A stretch of DNA of 6,879 nucleotides, from the NCBI GenBank assembly GCA_903910495.1, contig CAIVZW010000781.1, forward strand, positions 1-6,879. Direction: 5' to 3'. Every line of letters begins with the position of its first letter. The first letter of the stretch is position 1. Shown here piece after piece: positions 1 through 6,503 of this stretch. The position numbers and the translations under genes are program-made. The DNA is from an uncultured beta proteobacterium. Lineage in GTDB: Bacteria; Pseudomonadota; Gammaproteobacteria; Burkholderiales; Rhodocyclaceae. The notes beneath the pieces are model-generated. The model was not told where the DNA came from. It worked only from the letters and a program-made list of their open reading frames with translations, and searched no databases.

Positions 1-1815
1 AAGTCGAGCAATGTTCTTTTGCGTTATCTGGAACCGGCGCCGGGCGAATTGTTAAGTCGAGCCGAGTCCCTCGCCGCGGACATCGAAAGCGAATTTCTTT
101 GGGAGTGTGCCGGTGCCGGCGAATTTTCCTTTGGCGATTTTGCCGATGACTACTTCGGCGGCGCCGGTCACAAAGCCTCGGCGATTGAAGCGTCTGCGCT
201 GCTGCTGGCTCTGCATGCCGCCCCCGTGTATTTTCACCGCAAGGGCAAGGGGCGCTTCCGCAAGGCCCCGGCAGAAATCCTGGCAGCGGCTCTGGCTGGC
301 CTTGAAAAGAAGCGTCAGCAGGCCCTGGCCATAGCGCGCATGGCCGGCGAACTGACGGCCTTTACCTTGCCGCCTGAATTTTCACCGCTGCTCAATCAAC
401 TGCTCTACAAGCCCGACCGCAATCGTTCCGAGACCAAGGCGCTGGAAACGGCCTGCGCCGAAACCGGTCTCTCGGCACTGCATCTGCTGCACAAGTGCGG
501 GGCCATACGCTCGGCCCACGATTACCACCTGCAGCACTTTCTGCTTGAATACTTCCCGCGCGGCGTCGACTTCCCGGCCACCGAGCTGCCTTTGCCGCCG
601 ACCGACTTGCCGCGCGCCGGGGTGCAGGCGTTCTCGATCGACGATGCCACGACCACCGAAATCGACGATGCTTTTTCGCTCCAGGTTCTCCCCGGCCTCG
701 GCTGGCGTGTCGGTATCCATATCGCGGCACCGGGTCTGGGCATCGCGCCGGGTTCGCCGCTTGACACCATGGCGCGCGAACGGTTGTCTACCGTCTACAT
801 GCCGGGCAACAAGATCACCATGCTGCCCGAGGCGGCGGTCAGGAACTTCACGTTGGCCGCCGGTCGCGACTGTCCGTCGCTTTCGCTTTATCTCACGGTG
901 ACGCCCGAGTTCGAGATATCGGCACACGAATCACTCGTCGAAATGGTGCCGATCGTCGCCAACCTGCGTCATCACGATCTCGAACCGCTGTTCAACGAGC
1001 AGACGCTGGCTGGGGGCCTGCCCGAATTTGCCTTTCGTGACGAGTTGAAAACGCTCTGGCATCTGGCCAACGCCTGCGAAGGCCGGCGCGGCAAGCCTTC
1101 AGCGATGCCCGGCAACAACGATTACAACTTCGTCATCGAAGGCGATCTGACTGCCTCCGAGCACTGCCGCGTCGAGATCAGCGAGCGCCGGCGCGGCAGT
1201 CCGCTCGACAAGCTGGTCGCCGAGTTGATGATTGTCGCCAACAGCACCTGGGGTGGCCTGCTCGCCGCCAAGGGCATTCCGGCCATCTACCGCGCGCAGA
1301 CTGGCGGCAAGGTGCGCATGACGACTTCGCCGCAACCGCACGACGGTCTGGGTGTCGCGCAATATGCCTGGTCCTCCTCGCCGCTGCGCCGCTATGTCGA
1401 TCTGCTCAACCAGTGGCAGCTGATCGCCTGCCTGAACGGCGAGCCTCCCCATTTCGGCGCGAAATCGGAAGCCCTGTTTGCCGCCATGCGCGACTTCGAC
1501 CTGACCTACAGCGCCTACGCCGAATTCCAGCGCGGCATGGAGCGTTACTGGTGCCTGCGCTGGCTGCAGCAGGAAGGACTGACGACCATTGACGCAACGA
1601 TCCGCCGCGAAGGACTTGCCAAACTCGATCATCTGCCCATAATTCAGCGTATCGCGTCGGCGCCCGACCTGAAGCCGGGTCAGCGCCTGCGCCTGAGCAT
1701 CGAAGCGATCGACCCGCTGACGCTTGAACTCGCTTGTCGTTATCTCGAGACGCTGAACGAGGCTGCACCCGGGATTGAGGAGTTCAGCGAGGACGCCGTG
1801 GAGGCCATTGACTGA
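1..1815 (+). CDS. RNase II/R-family (RNB domain) exoribonuclease, 5' partial
   Basis: Probable 3'-to-5' exoribonuclease of the RNB family, acting on single-stranded RNA in the cytoplasm. The frame is open to the left edge (residues before the first possible start, TTG at 19, read KSSNVL), so the true start lies outside the window. Seen: the RNB active-site block at 631-675 (SIDDATTTEIDDA), which carries the metal-binding acidic residues of the family, and the late RNB motif SPLRRYVDLL at about 1381-1410 with its conserved arginines. A region of about 200 residues precedes the RNB domain and may hold a winged-helix module in place of the usual cold-shock domains. The C-terminus (about 1600-1760) is at best a degenerate S1-like fold. 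In E. coli RNase II the block is D-x5-D-x-D-D; here the second acidic position is Glu. This resembles the shorter RNase II-like group rather than classical rnr or rnb, so no symbol is given. Family is confident; exact specificity is unknown. Confidence 0.9.
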   Translation, partial: KSSNVLLRYLEPAPGELLSRAESLAADIESEFLWECAGAGEFSFGDFADDYFGGAGHKASAIEASALLLALHAAPVYFHRKGKGRFRKAPAEILAAALAGLEKKRQQALAIARMAGELTAFTLPPEFSPLLNQLLYKPDRNRSETKALETACAETGLSALHLLHKCGAIRSAHDYHLQHFLLEYFPRGVDFPATELPLPPTDLPRAGVQAFSIDDATTTEIDDAFSLQVLPGLGWRVGIHIAAPGLGIAPGSPLDTMARERLSTVYMPGNKITMLPEAAVRNFTLAAGRDCPSLSLYLTVTPEFEISAHESLVEMVPIVANLRHHDLEPLFNEQTLAGGLPEFAFRDELKTLWHLANACEGRRGKPSAMPGNNDYNFVIEGDLTASEHCRVEISERRRGSPLDKLVAELMIVANSTWGGLLAAKGIPAIYRAQTGGKVRMTTSPQPHDGLGVAQYAWSSSPLRRYVDLLNQWQLIACLNGEPPHFGAKSEALFAAMRDFDLTYSAYAEFQRGMERYWCLRWLQQEGLTTIDATIRREGLAKLDHLPIIQRIASAPDLKPGQRLRLSIEAIDPLTLELACRYLETLNEAAPGIEEFSEDAVEAID

Positions 1816-1816
1816 C

Positions 1817-2704
1817 GTGAGCAGCGTAACCCGCCACCTGTGGGCTGTGCCCCCCGCCGACCGCAATCTGTGGATTGCGCTGGGTGCTTCGCTGTTTTTC
1901 CACGCTGTGCTGCTCTCGCTCCACTTCAAGTTCCCCGAGGCCTCGCGCGCGTTCCAGGACAAAGCACTCGAGATCATCCTGGTGAACAGCAAAGCGGCGC
2001 GCAAACCGACGAATGCCCAGGCGCTGGCCCAGGCCAATCTTGACGGCGGCGGCAACACGGAGCAGAACCGGCGAGCCAGGACACCCCTGCCGCCCTCGGC
2101 CAGAGTGCAGAGCGGCAGCGAACTCGAGCAGGCACAGAAGCGCGTGCAGGCCCTTGAGGCGCAACAACAGCGCTTGCTGGCGCTGGCGCGCAGCAAGGAA
2201 ACAGCCCGCCTGCAGACCGACAAGGAGGCCCAGCCTGAAACAGCTCCGAGCCTGAGCGGTCGAGATCTGGCAACGCGTGCGCTGGAAATGGCGCGCCTTG
2301 AGGGTGAAATCGACCGGCAAACCGATGAATACAACAAGCGCCCGCGCGTAAAAAACATGGGTACCCGGGCCGAGGGCGTCAGTTACGCACAATACAGCGA
2401 AGACTGGCGCATCAAGGTCGAACGCGTCGGCACCCTGAATTACCCGGAGGCGGCCAAGGGCAAGCTATACGGAAGCCTCATCCTGTCGGTCAGAATAAAA
2501 AGCGACGGCAGCATCGATCGGGTCGAAATCAACCGCTCTTCAGGCTACAAAATCCTCGATGACGCGGCGCGCCGCATTGTGCAGATGGCTGCCCCCTTTG
2601 GCGCGTTCACCCCTGACATCCGCCGCGACTACGATATCCTGGAATTTACCCGCAGCTGGACGTTCACCCGCAACAACCAAGTTGAAACCAATTCGCCGCG
2701 CTGA
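1817..2704 (+). CDS. TonB/TolA-type energy transducer family protein
   Basis: Probable inner-membrane-anchored periplasmic protein that transmits proton-motive force to an outer-membrane partner, or has a TolA-like envelope role. From the chosen GTG start it has 295 residues: a short cytoplasmic N-terminus, one membrane segment at about 18-37 (LWIALGASLFFHAVLL) with Ser25 and His29 spaced as Ser16 and His20 of E. coli TonB, a charged Gln/Glu/Ala-rich coiled coil at about 105-145, and a TonB C-terminal domain at about 190-285 with the LNYPEAA turn and a GSLILSVRI strand. The usual Pro-rich periplasmic spacer is missing; the coiled coil takes its place, which is more TolA-like. GTG at 1817 follows GGAGG (1800-1804) by 12 bases. 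TTG at 1808 or 1775 are alternatives that overlap the upstream gene. No exbB, exbD or TonB-dependent receptor is in the window, so the partner is unknown. Confidence 0.85.
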   Translation: MSSVTRHLWAVPPADRNLWIALGASLFFHAVLLSLHFKFPEASRAFQDKALEIILVNSKAARKPTNAQALAQANLDGGGNTEQNRRARTPLPPSARVQSGSELEQAQKRVQALEAQQQRLLALARSKETARLQTDKEAQPETAPSLSGRDLATRALEMARLEGEIDRQTDEYNKRPRVKNMGTRAEGVSYAQYSEDWRIKVERVGTLNYPEAAKGKLYGSLILSVRIKSDGSIDRVEINRSSGYKILDDAARRIVQMAAPFGAFTPDIRRDYDILEFTRSWTFTRNNQVETNSPR

Positions 2705-2744
2705 ACTCCAAACCATCCTTCCCCTCCCACACGAACAGATCGAC

Positions 2745-3560
2745 ATGACTGATAAATACTGCGTTTTCGGAAATCCCATCGGCCACAGCAAGTCGCCCGT
2801 CATCCACGCCGCTTTTGCCCGCCAGACCGGCGAGGATATTGAATATAAAGCCATTCTCGCGTCACTTGATGGCTTTGCCGATGCCGTGGACGCCTTCATT
2901 GCCGCGGGTGGGCGCGGTGCCAATGTCACCGTGCCGTTCAAGCAGGAAGCCTTTCAGCTGGTGACCCGGCTGACCGCGCGCGCCGAACTGGCGGGCGCAG
3001 CCAATACACTGGTCTTCAACGGCGATGAGATTATCGGTGACAACACCGACGGTGTCGGGCTGGTCCGCGATATCACCGTCAATCTGGCCCAGCCCATCGC
3101 CGGCAAGCGCGTACTGCTGCTTGGCGCAGGCGGGGCGGCACGCGGTGTGATCGGGCCGCTGCTCGACGAACGGCCGGCAGCTCTGGTTGTTTCCAACCGC
3201 ACGGAGTCCAAGACCCATGTGCTGGTCGATCATTTTGCCCATCTTGGCCCCATCTCGGGCCGCGACTTCCCTGATCTGGCCGGGCAATCCTTCGACATCG
3301 TCATCAACGCCACGTCGGCGAGTCTCCAGGGCAAGATGCCGCCGTTGCCCGATGGCATTTTCGCTCCCGGCAGCCTGGCCTACAAGATGATGTACGGGCT
3401 GGGCGATACCCCTTTCCGGATTTTTGCCCGAGAACAGGGGGCGGCGATGATTTCCGAAGGCCTGGGCATGCTTCTGGAACAGGCGGCTGAAGCCTTTTAT
3501 GTCTGGCGGGGCGTACGTCCCGGCATTGCCCCGGTGATGGAGCTTCTGCAGAAGGCATGA
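2745..3560 (+). CDS. aroE: Shikimate dehydrogenase (NADP+)
   Basis: Reduces 3-dehydroshikimate to shikimate with NADPH, the fourth step of the chorismate pathway for aromatic amino acids, in the cytoplasm. The 271-residue length matches E. coli AroE (272). Seen: the substrate serine motif NPIGHSKSP near the start; VTVPFK with catalytic Lys66; Asn87 in GAANTL; Asp102 in GDNTDG; the NADP glycine loop GAGGAARG at 127-134; NRT for the adenosine phosphate; and the C-terminal GLGMLLEQAAEAF with Gln246. ATG at 2745 is chosen because the protein then begins MTDKYCVFGNPIG, as in the family; the frame stays open upstream, but that part overlaps tonB and is unlike AroE. There is no clear Shine-Dalgarno sequence, so translation may be coupled to the upstream gene, which ends 40 bases earlier. 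One oddity: the family's conserved Asp in the YDMxY segment is Lys214 here. Confidence 0.97.
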   Translation: MTDKYCVFGNPIGHSKSPVIHAAFARQTGEDIEYKAILASLDGFADAVDAFIAAGGRGANVTVPFKQEAFQLVTRLTARAELAGAANTLVFNGDEIIGDNTDGVGLVRDITVNLAQPIAGKRVLLLGAGGAARGVIGPLLDERPAALVVSNRTESKTHVLVDHFAHLGPISGRDFPDLAGQSFDIVINATSASLQGKMPPLPDGIFAPGSLAYKMMYGLGDTPFRIFAREQGAAMISEGLGMLLEQAAEAFYVWRGVRPGIAPVMELLQKA

Positions 3561-4270
3561 GTGGTAAGCGTGCCGCGATTTTTGTCGTCCGCTGGATAAA
3601 ACGGCTCGTTGTCACGCTGTTCGGGCTGTTGTTCCTCTATCAACTCTGGCTTTTTGGCTGGGTACTCTGGTGGAGCTGGGTTAACCCGGACAGCACGCGT
3701 TTCATGGAAATCCGGCTTGTCGAGTTACAGGCCAAAGACCCCAGGGCCCAGCTGAAAAAACAGTGGGTCAGCTACGCAAAGATATCGAACCCCCTGAAGC
3801 GCGCCCTCATCGTCGCCGAAGACGATCTGTTCGTCCATCACGAAGGCTTCGACTGGGACGGCATCCAGAAGGCCATCGAGAAAAACCGGAAACGAGGCAA
3901 GGTCGTAGCCGGCGGCTCGACCATCTCGCAACAACTGGCCAAAAACCTTTTCCTGACTCCTTCGAAAACCCCCTGGCGCAAGGCGCAGGAGGCCGTGGTG
4001 ACCCTGATGATCGAGGCTGTGTGGAGCAAGCAGCGCATCTTCGAGGTTTACCTCAATGTCATTGAATGGGGTAACGGTGTGTTCGGCGCCGAGGCGGCAG
4101 CGCGCTACTATTTCGGCATCAGTGCGGCACAGCTTTCTGACGAACAGGCGGCAAGGCTGGCGGGCATGGTACCGAGCCCGCGTTTCTACGACCGCAACCG
4201 CAGCGCACCGGGCCTGACCAGTAAGGCCGAGGCCATTCTTGCCCGCATGCCGTCGGCGCAGCTTCCCTGA
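3557..4270 (+). CDS. mtgA: Monofunctional biosynthetic peptidoglycan transglycosylase
   Basis: Polymerises lipid II into glycan strands at the periplasmic face of the inner membrane; a GT51 glycosyltransferase without a transpeptidase domain. It has 237 residues, close to E. coli MtgA (242). Seen: a basic N-terminus, one membrane anchor at about 17-41 rich in Leu and Trp, then the GT51 motifs in order: AEDDLFVHHEGFDW with catalytic Glu88, GGSTISQQLAKNLFL, the RKAQEAVVTLMIE block, and FEVYLNVIEWGNGVFG with the second conserved acid Glu163. The ATG overlaps the aroE stop codon as ATGA, and AGAAGG lies only one base upstream, so reinitiation by ribosomes finishing aroE is likely. The aroE-mtgA pairing fits a shared operon. 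The domain is complete and no frame breaks were seen. Confidence 0.97.
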   Translation: MSGKRAAIFVVRWIKRLVVTLFGLLFLYQLWLFGWVLWWSWVNPDSTRFMEIRLVELQAKDPRAQLKKQWVSYAKISNPLKRALIVAEDDLFVHHEGFDWDGIQKAIEKNRKRGKVVAGGSTISQQLAKNLFLTPSKTPWRKAQEAVVTLMIEAVWSKQRIFEVYLNVIEWGNGVFGAEAAARYYFGISAAQLSDEQAARLAGMVPSPRFYDRNRSAPGLTSKAEAILARMPSAQLP

Positions 4271-4350
4271 ACAAAAAATTTATCGCTCTACCCGTCGTTT
4301 CCCTGAGGTAAAAGGTAAAACTATTGCGTTTCGGCTACTTCGCTGCAGCG

Positions 4351-4359
4351 TGCTAAAAT
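4351..4359 (+). promoter_or_regulatory. Candidate extended -10 promoter for corA
   Basis: TGCTAAAAT matches the extended -10 consensus (TGn followed by a TATAAT-like hexamer, five of six). No good -35 lies at 16-18 bases; TTGCGT at 4324 is too far at 24 bases. Extended -10 promoters often tolerate a weak -35. Transcription would begin near 4366, giving a leader of about 37 bases before corA. Inferred from sequence only. Confidence 0.4.
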
Positions 4360-4389
4360 CTTCGCCTGTTTGACGCGCTGCAAGACAGG

Positions 4390-4401
4390 GGAGGTACCTC
4401 C
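4390..4401 (+). promoter_or_regulatory. corA ribosome binding site inside a perfect palindrome
   Basis: GGAGGTACCTCC is a perfect 12-base inverted repeat. Its left half is the Shine-Dalgarno sequence, eight bases before the corA ATG at 4403. This strong site fixes the corA start at 4403 rather than the in-frame upstream codons. In RNA it could fold as GGAG/CTCC around a GTAC loop and partly hide the site. Whether that affects translation is inference. Confidence 0.6.
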
Positions 4402-4402
4402 G

Positions 4403-5707
4403 ATGAGTGAAGAAAAAAAAATCCAGGATCACCTGTCCAGTGTGAAAGACCTGCTCGCCAAGCACAAGCTCGTAGAGGATCTCGTTCATCGCCAGGACAT
4501 GCCACGCCACGATCTGGTCGAAGACGTGGTGCACAAGCAGCATCTGGCCGGATTGCGCAGCCTGCTGGAACGCGTTCCCCTGGCCGAGATTGCCCAGATC
4601 ATCGAGGCTCTGGAGCCCGAAGAGCGCCTGATCGTCTGGTATGAAGTGCGTGAGGAGCGTGGCGAACCCATCCTCGAGATACTCTCGGACGAAGTACGTC
4701 AGGACCTGATCGGCGACAGCCATCACCGCAACGAAAAAACGACCATCAGCGCCTTCGAGCTGCGCAATGGCCGGCTCAGCCAGATTGGCGTCAACACGCC
4801 CTACGATCTGAAATGCCTGAAGCCGATCTGGATCGATCTGGTGGCACCGACACCGGAGATCCGGTCGTGGGTCGGACGCTTCTTTGATGTCCAGTTGCCG
4901 AATCCTAGCAACCTGACCGACCTCGAGGCGAGTGCACGTTTCTACGTCGAGGACAACGGCGAAATTCACCTGCACTCCGACTTTCTGCTCGACACCAAGG
5001 AGGGTTCGCGCAACGTGGCGGTGGCCCTTATTCTGCACCGGGACATCCTGTTCACCGTGCGTACCGAAGAACTACCGGTCTTTCGCCTGCAGCGGCTACG
5101 CGCGCGTACCCAGCCAGGCTACGTGACCGATGGCAAGGATGTTCTGCTCGACCTCTACGCCGCCGATGCCGAGTATTCGGCCGACGCGCTGGAGGACGTC
5201 TATGCGGCGCTGGAGGATGTCAGCAAGCATGTGCTAGGCACCGAAATCACCGATACCGAAGCGGCCAAGATCCTGGCCGACATTGCGCGCGAGGAAGACC
5301 TGAACGGGCGCATCCGGCGTAACGTTCATGACACTCGGCGCGCCGTTTCCTTCCTGACCCGGGGCAAGTTCCTCAATACCGAACAACTGGAGGATGCGCG
5401 ACAGATTCTGCGCGACATCGAATCGCTCGACGGACACACGTCTTTCCTGTTCGGGAAGATCAACTTCCTGATGGACGCCACGGTCGGCTTCATCAACATC
5501 AACCAGAACAAGATCATCAAGATCTTTTCCGTGGCCTCGGTCGCCATGCTGCCGCCCACCCTGATTGCCAGCATCTACGGCATGAACTTCAAGAACTGGT
5601 TTCCCGAGATCAACTGGGAGTACGGCTACCCGTTCTCGCTGGTACTGATGTTCATTTCCGTGGCCGTTCCGTTCTGGTTCTTCGGGAAAAAAGGCTGGCT
5701 GCGCTAA
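4403..5707 (+). CDS. corA: CorA-family magnesium/cobalt transporter with MgtE-like N-terminal extension
   Basis: Inner-membrane pentameric channel for Mg2+ (also Co2+ and Ni2+). It has 434 residues, against about 316 in E. coli CorA. The C-terminus closely follows E. coli CorA: ININQNKIIKIFSVASVAML forms the pore helix and runs into the YGMN selectivity motif (Gly393-Met394-Asn395). A periplasmic loop follows, then the second membrane helix (about 409-428) and a basic cytoplasmic tail GKKGWLR. The middle (about 125-350) is the cytoplasmic alpha/beta and long-helix region of CorA. The first 105 or so residues are extra: a charged helical stretch with segments such as AEIAQIIEALEPEERLIVW that resemble the superhelical N domain of MgtE channels, where that domain helps sense Mg2+. 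The domain assignment of the extension is by eye. The gene has its own promoter candidate and ribosome binding site, so it is probably transcribed apart from mtgA. Confidence 0.92.
   Translation: MSEEKKIQDHLSSVKDLLAKHKLVEDLVHRQDMPRHDLVEDVVHKQHLAGLRSLLERVPLAEIAQIIEALEPEERLIVWYEVREERGEPILEILSDEVRQDLIGDSHHRNEKTTISAFELRNGRLSQIGVNTPYDLKCLKPIWIDLVAPTPEIRSWVGRFFDVQLPNPSNLTDLEASARFYVEDNGEIHLHSDFLLDTKEGSRNVAVALILHRDILFTVRTEELPVFRLQRLRARTQPGYVTDGKDVLLDLYAADAEYSADALEDVYAALEDVSKHVLGTEITDTEAAKILADIAREEDLNGRIRRNVHDTRRAVSFLTRGKFLNTEQLEDARQILRDIESLDGHTSFLFGKINFLMDATVGFININQNKIIKIFSVASVAMLPPTLIASIYGMNFKNWFPEINWEYGYPFSLVLMFISVAVPFWFFGKKGWLR
4463..4552 (+). repeat. Two tandem 15-codon repeats within corA
   Basis: Residues 21-35 (HKLVEDLVHRQDMPR) and 36-50 (HDLVEDVVHKQHLAG) align without gaps. 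Eight of 15 residues are identical, with conservative Leu/Val, Arg/Lys and Met/Leu changes. The DNA matches at 25 of 45 bases by hand count, with many silent third-position differences, so the repeat is old and kept at the protein level. It probably forms two similar amphipathic helical units at the start of the N-terminal extension. Confidence 0.7.
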
Positions 5708-5957
5708 AGGCAAAACAAATCGGGTATCCGGCTTTTCCTGTGGATGGAGCCGGTTTGGCGCCAAAACCAGTTTGTATCGAAAAACCTCTCCAGGGCGGAC
5801 AGGCCGGTTCCGAGGTTAACTTGCTGGATCTGAATTCTAGTTTCGTATTCGGCCCCATTTCCGCATAGCGACCCTTTGCTGCCGCTCATTCTTTTGAAAA
5901 GAAGACAGTATTTTCCTGGTCTCCTTGCAGCCAATCATAAAGAAGGAACTTCTCCGC
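5708..5957. other. Convergent intergenic region between corA and the membrane protein gene
   Basis: A 250-base stretch between two gene ends. Apart from the inverted repeats just after corA it holds a second AT-rich inverted repeat, TTCTTTT-G-AAAAGAA (5889-5903), and a small hairpin AGAAG/CTTCT (5941-5953) just past the minus-strand gene. Short open frames on both strands here have no recognisable protein features. The change to AT-richer sequence begins about here. Confidence 0.6.
5728..5768. repeat. Adjacent inverted repeats after corA, possible weak terminator
   Basis: CCGGCT (5728-5733) pairs with AGCCGG (5748-5753) across a 14-base loop. Immediately after comes the perfect palindrome TTTGGCGCCAAA (5754-5765), whose pairing extends to GGTTT/AAACC with one bulged A. 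They lie 20-60 bases past the corA stop codon in the convergent gap, where a terminator is expected. Neither has a proper U tract, so a Rho-independent terminator is not established. Confidence 0.3.
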
Positions 5958-6446
5958 CTACAGGTTCATACAGTCTTGAAGGCGTTTCTGCCATCCTGCT
6001 ACCACCGACCTATCCGAACCGCCCTCAAAGAATCGACCTGGCGCAAACAAGGGGTATTCTTCGCCATTTCTCAGCTTGAGTACCAGATAAAAGCAAGTCA
6101 CATAATTTGATCTCTTGCCAAGATAGCCAATGCTGACATCAGCAATTTCGCTAAACAGGATGAATCGATTTTTCTTAGAAAACAGCCTTGAGTCCTCAAT
6201 GGAAATACGGCGCTTCTTGGCGTCAATTACTACCGTCTGCTTGCCAGTTGCCAGAAAGCCCGCGACACCAATAACTGCCAGAAGAATTCCTAAGAGGAAA
6301 CCCGCCATGGCATTCCCATTCAATGACCGGTCGCTATGAAAGCCGACGATCAGAATTAGACCAACCACGGAGGAACCAACGGCGAGTAGGTATTGCTTTA
6401 TCGGATTGCTGCGAGAAATCCATAGCCCCATTGCCATCCCCTTCAT
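5958..6446 (-). CDS. Uncharacterised two-helix membrane protein with possible PH-like domain
   Basis: I do not recognise a named family. The 162-residue product has a short basic N-terminus, two hydrophobic segments at about 18-36 (QYLLAVGSSVVGLILIVGF) and 46-68 separated by a short polar loop, and then a soluble domain of about 95 residues. That domain starts TVVIDAKKRRISIED and continues with alternating strands (FILFSEIADVSIGY, FYLVLKLRNGEEYPLF), ending in a helix. This strand-rich plan with a C-terminal helix recalls bacterial PH-like domains, but the match is by eye and weak. Two starts are plausible: ATG at 6446 has no ribosome binding site, while ATG at 6431 follows AAGGGG by six bases and gives 157 residues. 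It lies 57 bases downstream of the FCD regulator on the same strand, so the two could be co-transcribed. Base composition is AT-richer than in the left cluster. Confidence 0.75.
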   Translation of the reverse strand: MKGMAMGLWISRSNPIKQYLLAVGSSVVGLILIVGFHSDRSLNGNAMAGFLLGILLAVIGVAGFLATGKQTVVIDAKKRRISIEDSRLFSKKNRFILFSEIADVSIGYLGKRSNYVTCFYLVLKLRNGEEYPLFAPGRFFEGGSDRSVVAGWQKRLQDCMNL

Positions 6447-6481
6447 GTAATTTGACTATCGGGCATATCTTGTCCCTGAAA

Positions 6482-6496
6482 CGACACCCTCTGTCG
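6482..6496 (-). terminator. Small hairpin after the FCD regulator
   Basis: CGACA and TGTCG form a five-pair stem around a five-base loop. On the minus strand it is followed by TTTC, 7 bases past the regulator stop codon. The stem is short and the U run is only three bases, so at most this is a weak terminator or attenuator before the membrane protein gene. Confidence 0.25.
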
Positions 6497-6503
6497 CGCC
6501 AAA

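Noticed and set aside
1..62. The 9-mer AAGTCGAGC occurs at 1-9 and 54-62
   Set aside because: Both copies lie inside the exoribonuclease coding sequence and no longer match surrounds them; chance is sufficient.
1099..2358. A 419-residue open frame on the minus strand across the exoribonuclease and TonB-like genes
   Set aside because: It is antisense to two well-supported genes, has a Ser/Arg/Ala-rich sequence without any domain, and is the usual by-product of GC-rich codon use.
2559..2744. Upstream extension of the aroE frame
   Set aside because: It overlaps the conserved C-terminal domain of the TonB-like protein and has no AroE similarity; ATG at 2745 gives the family's normal N-terminus.
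4271..4402. A possible Mg2+ riboswitch before corA
   Set aside because: The likely leader is only about 37 bases and the whole gap about 130, without the extended helices of known Mg2+-sensing leaders; only the small palindrome at the ribosome binding site is seen.
4280..5038. A 252-residue minus-strand open frame opposite corA
   Set aside because: It lies antisense to conserved CorA coding sequence and shows no recognisable domain or ribosome binding site.
5860..5890. Sequence GCATAGCGACCCTTTGCTGC in the gap, suggestive of a dispersed intergenic repeat
   Set aside because: Only one copy is in the window, so repeat status cannot be shown; a genome-wide search for further copies would decide it.
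5704..5934. A 76-residue minus-strand open frame in the convergent gap
   Set aside because: No domain, no hydrophobic segment and Cys/Arg-rich random-looking composition; it overlaps the end of corA and possible terminator structures.
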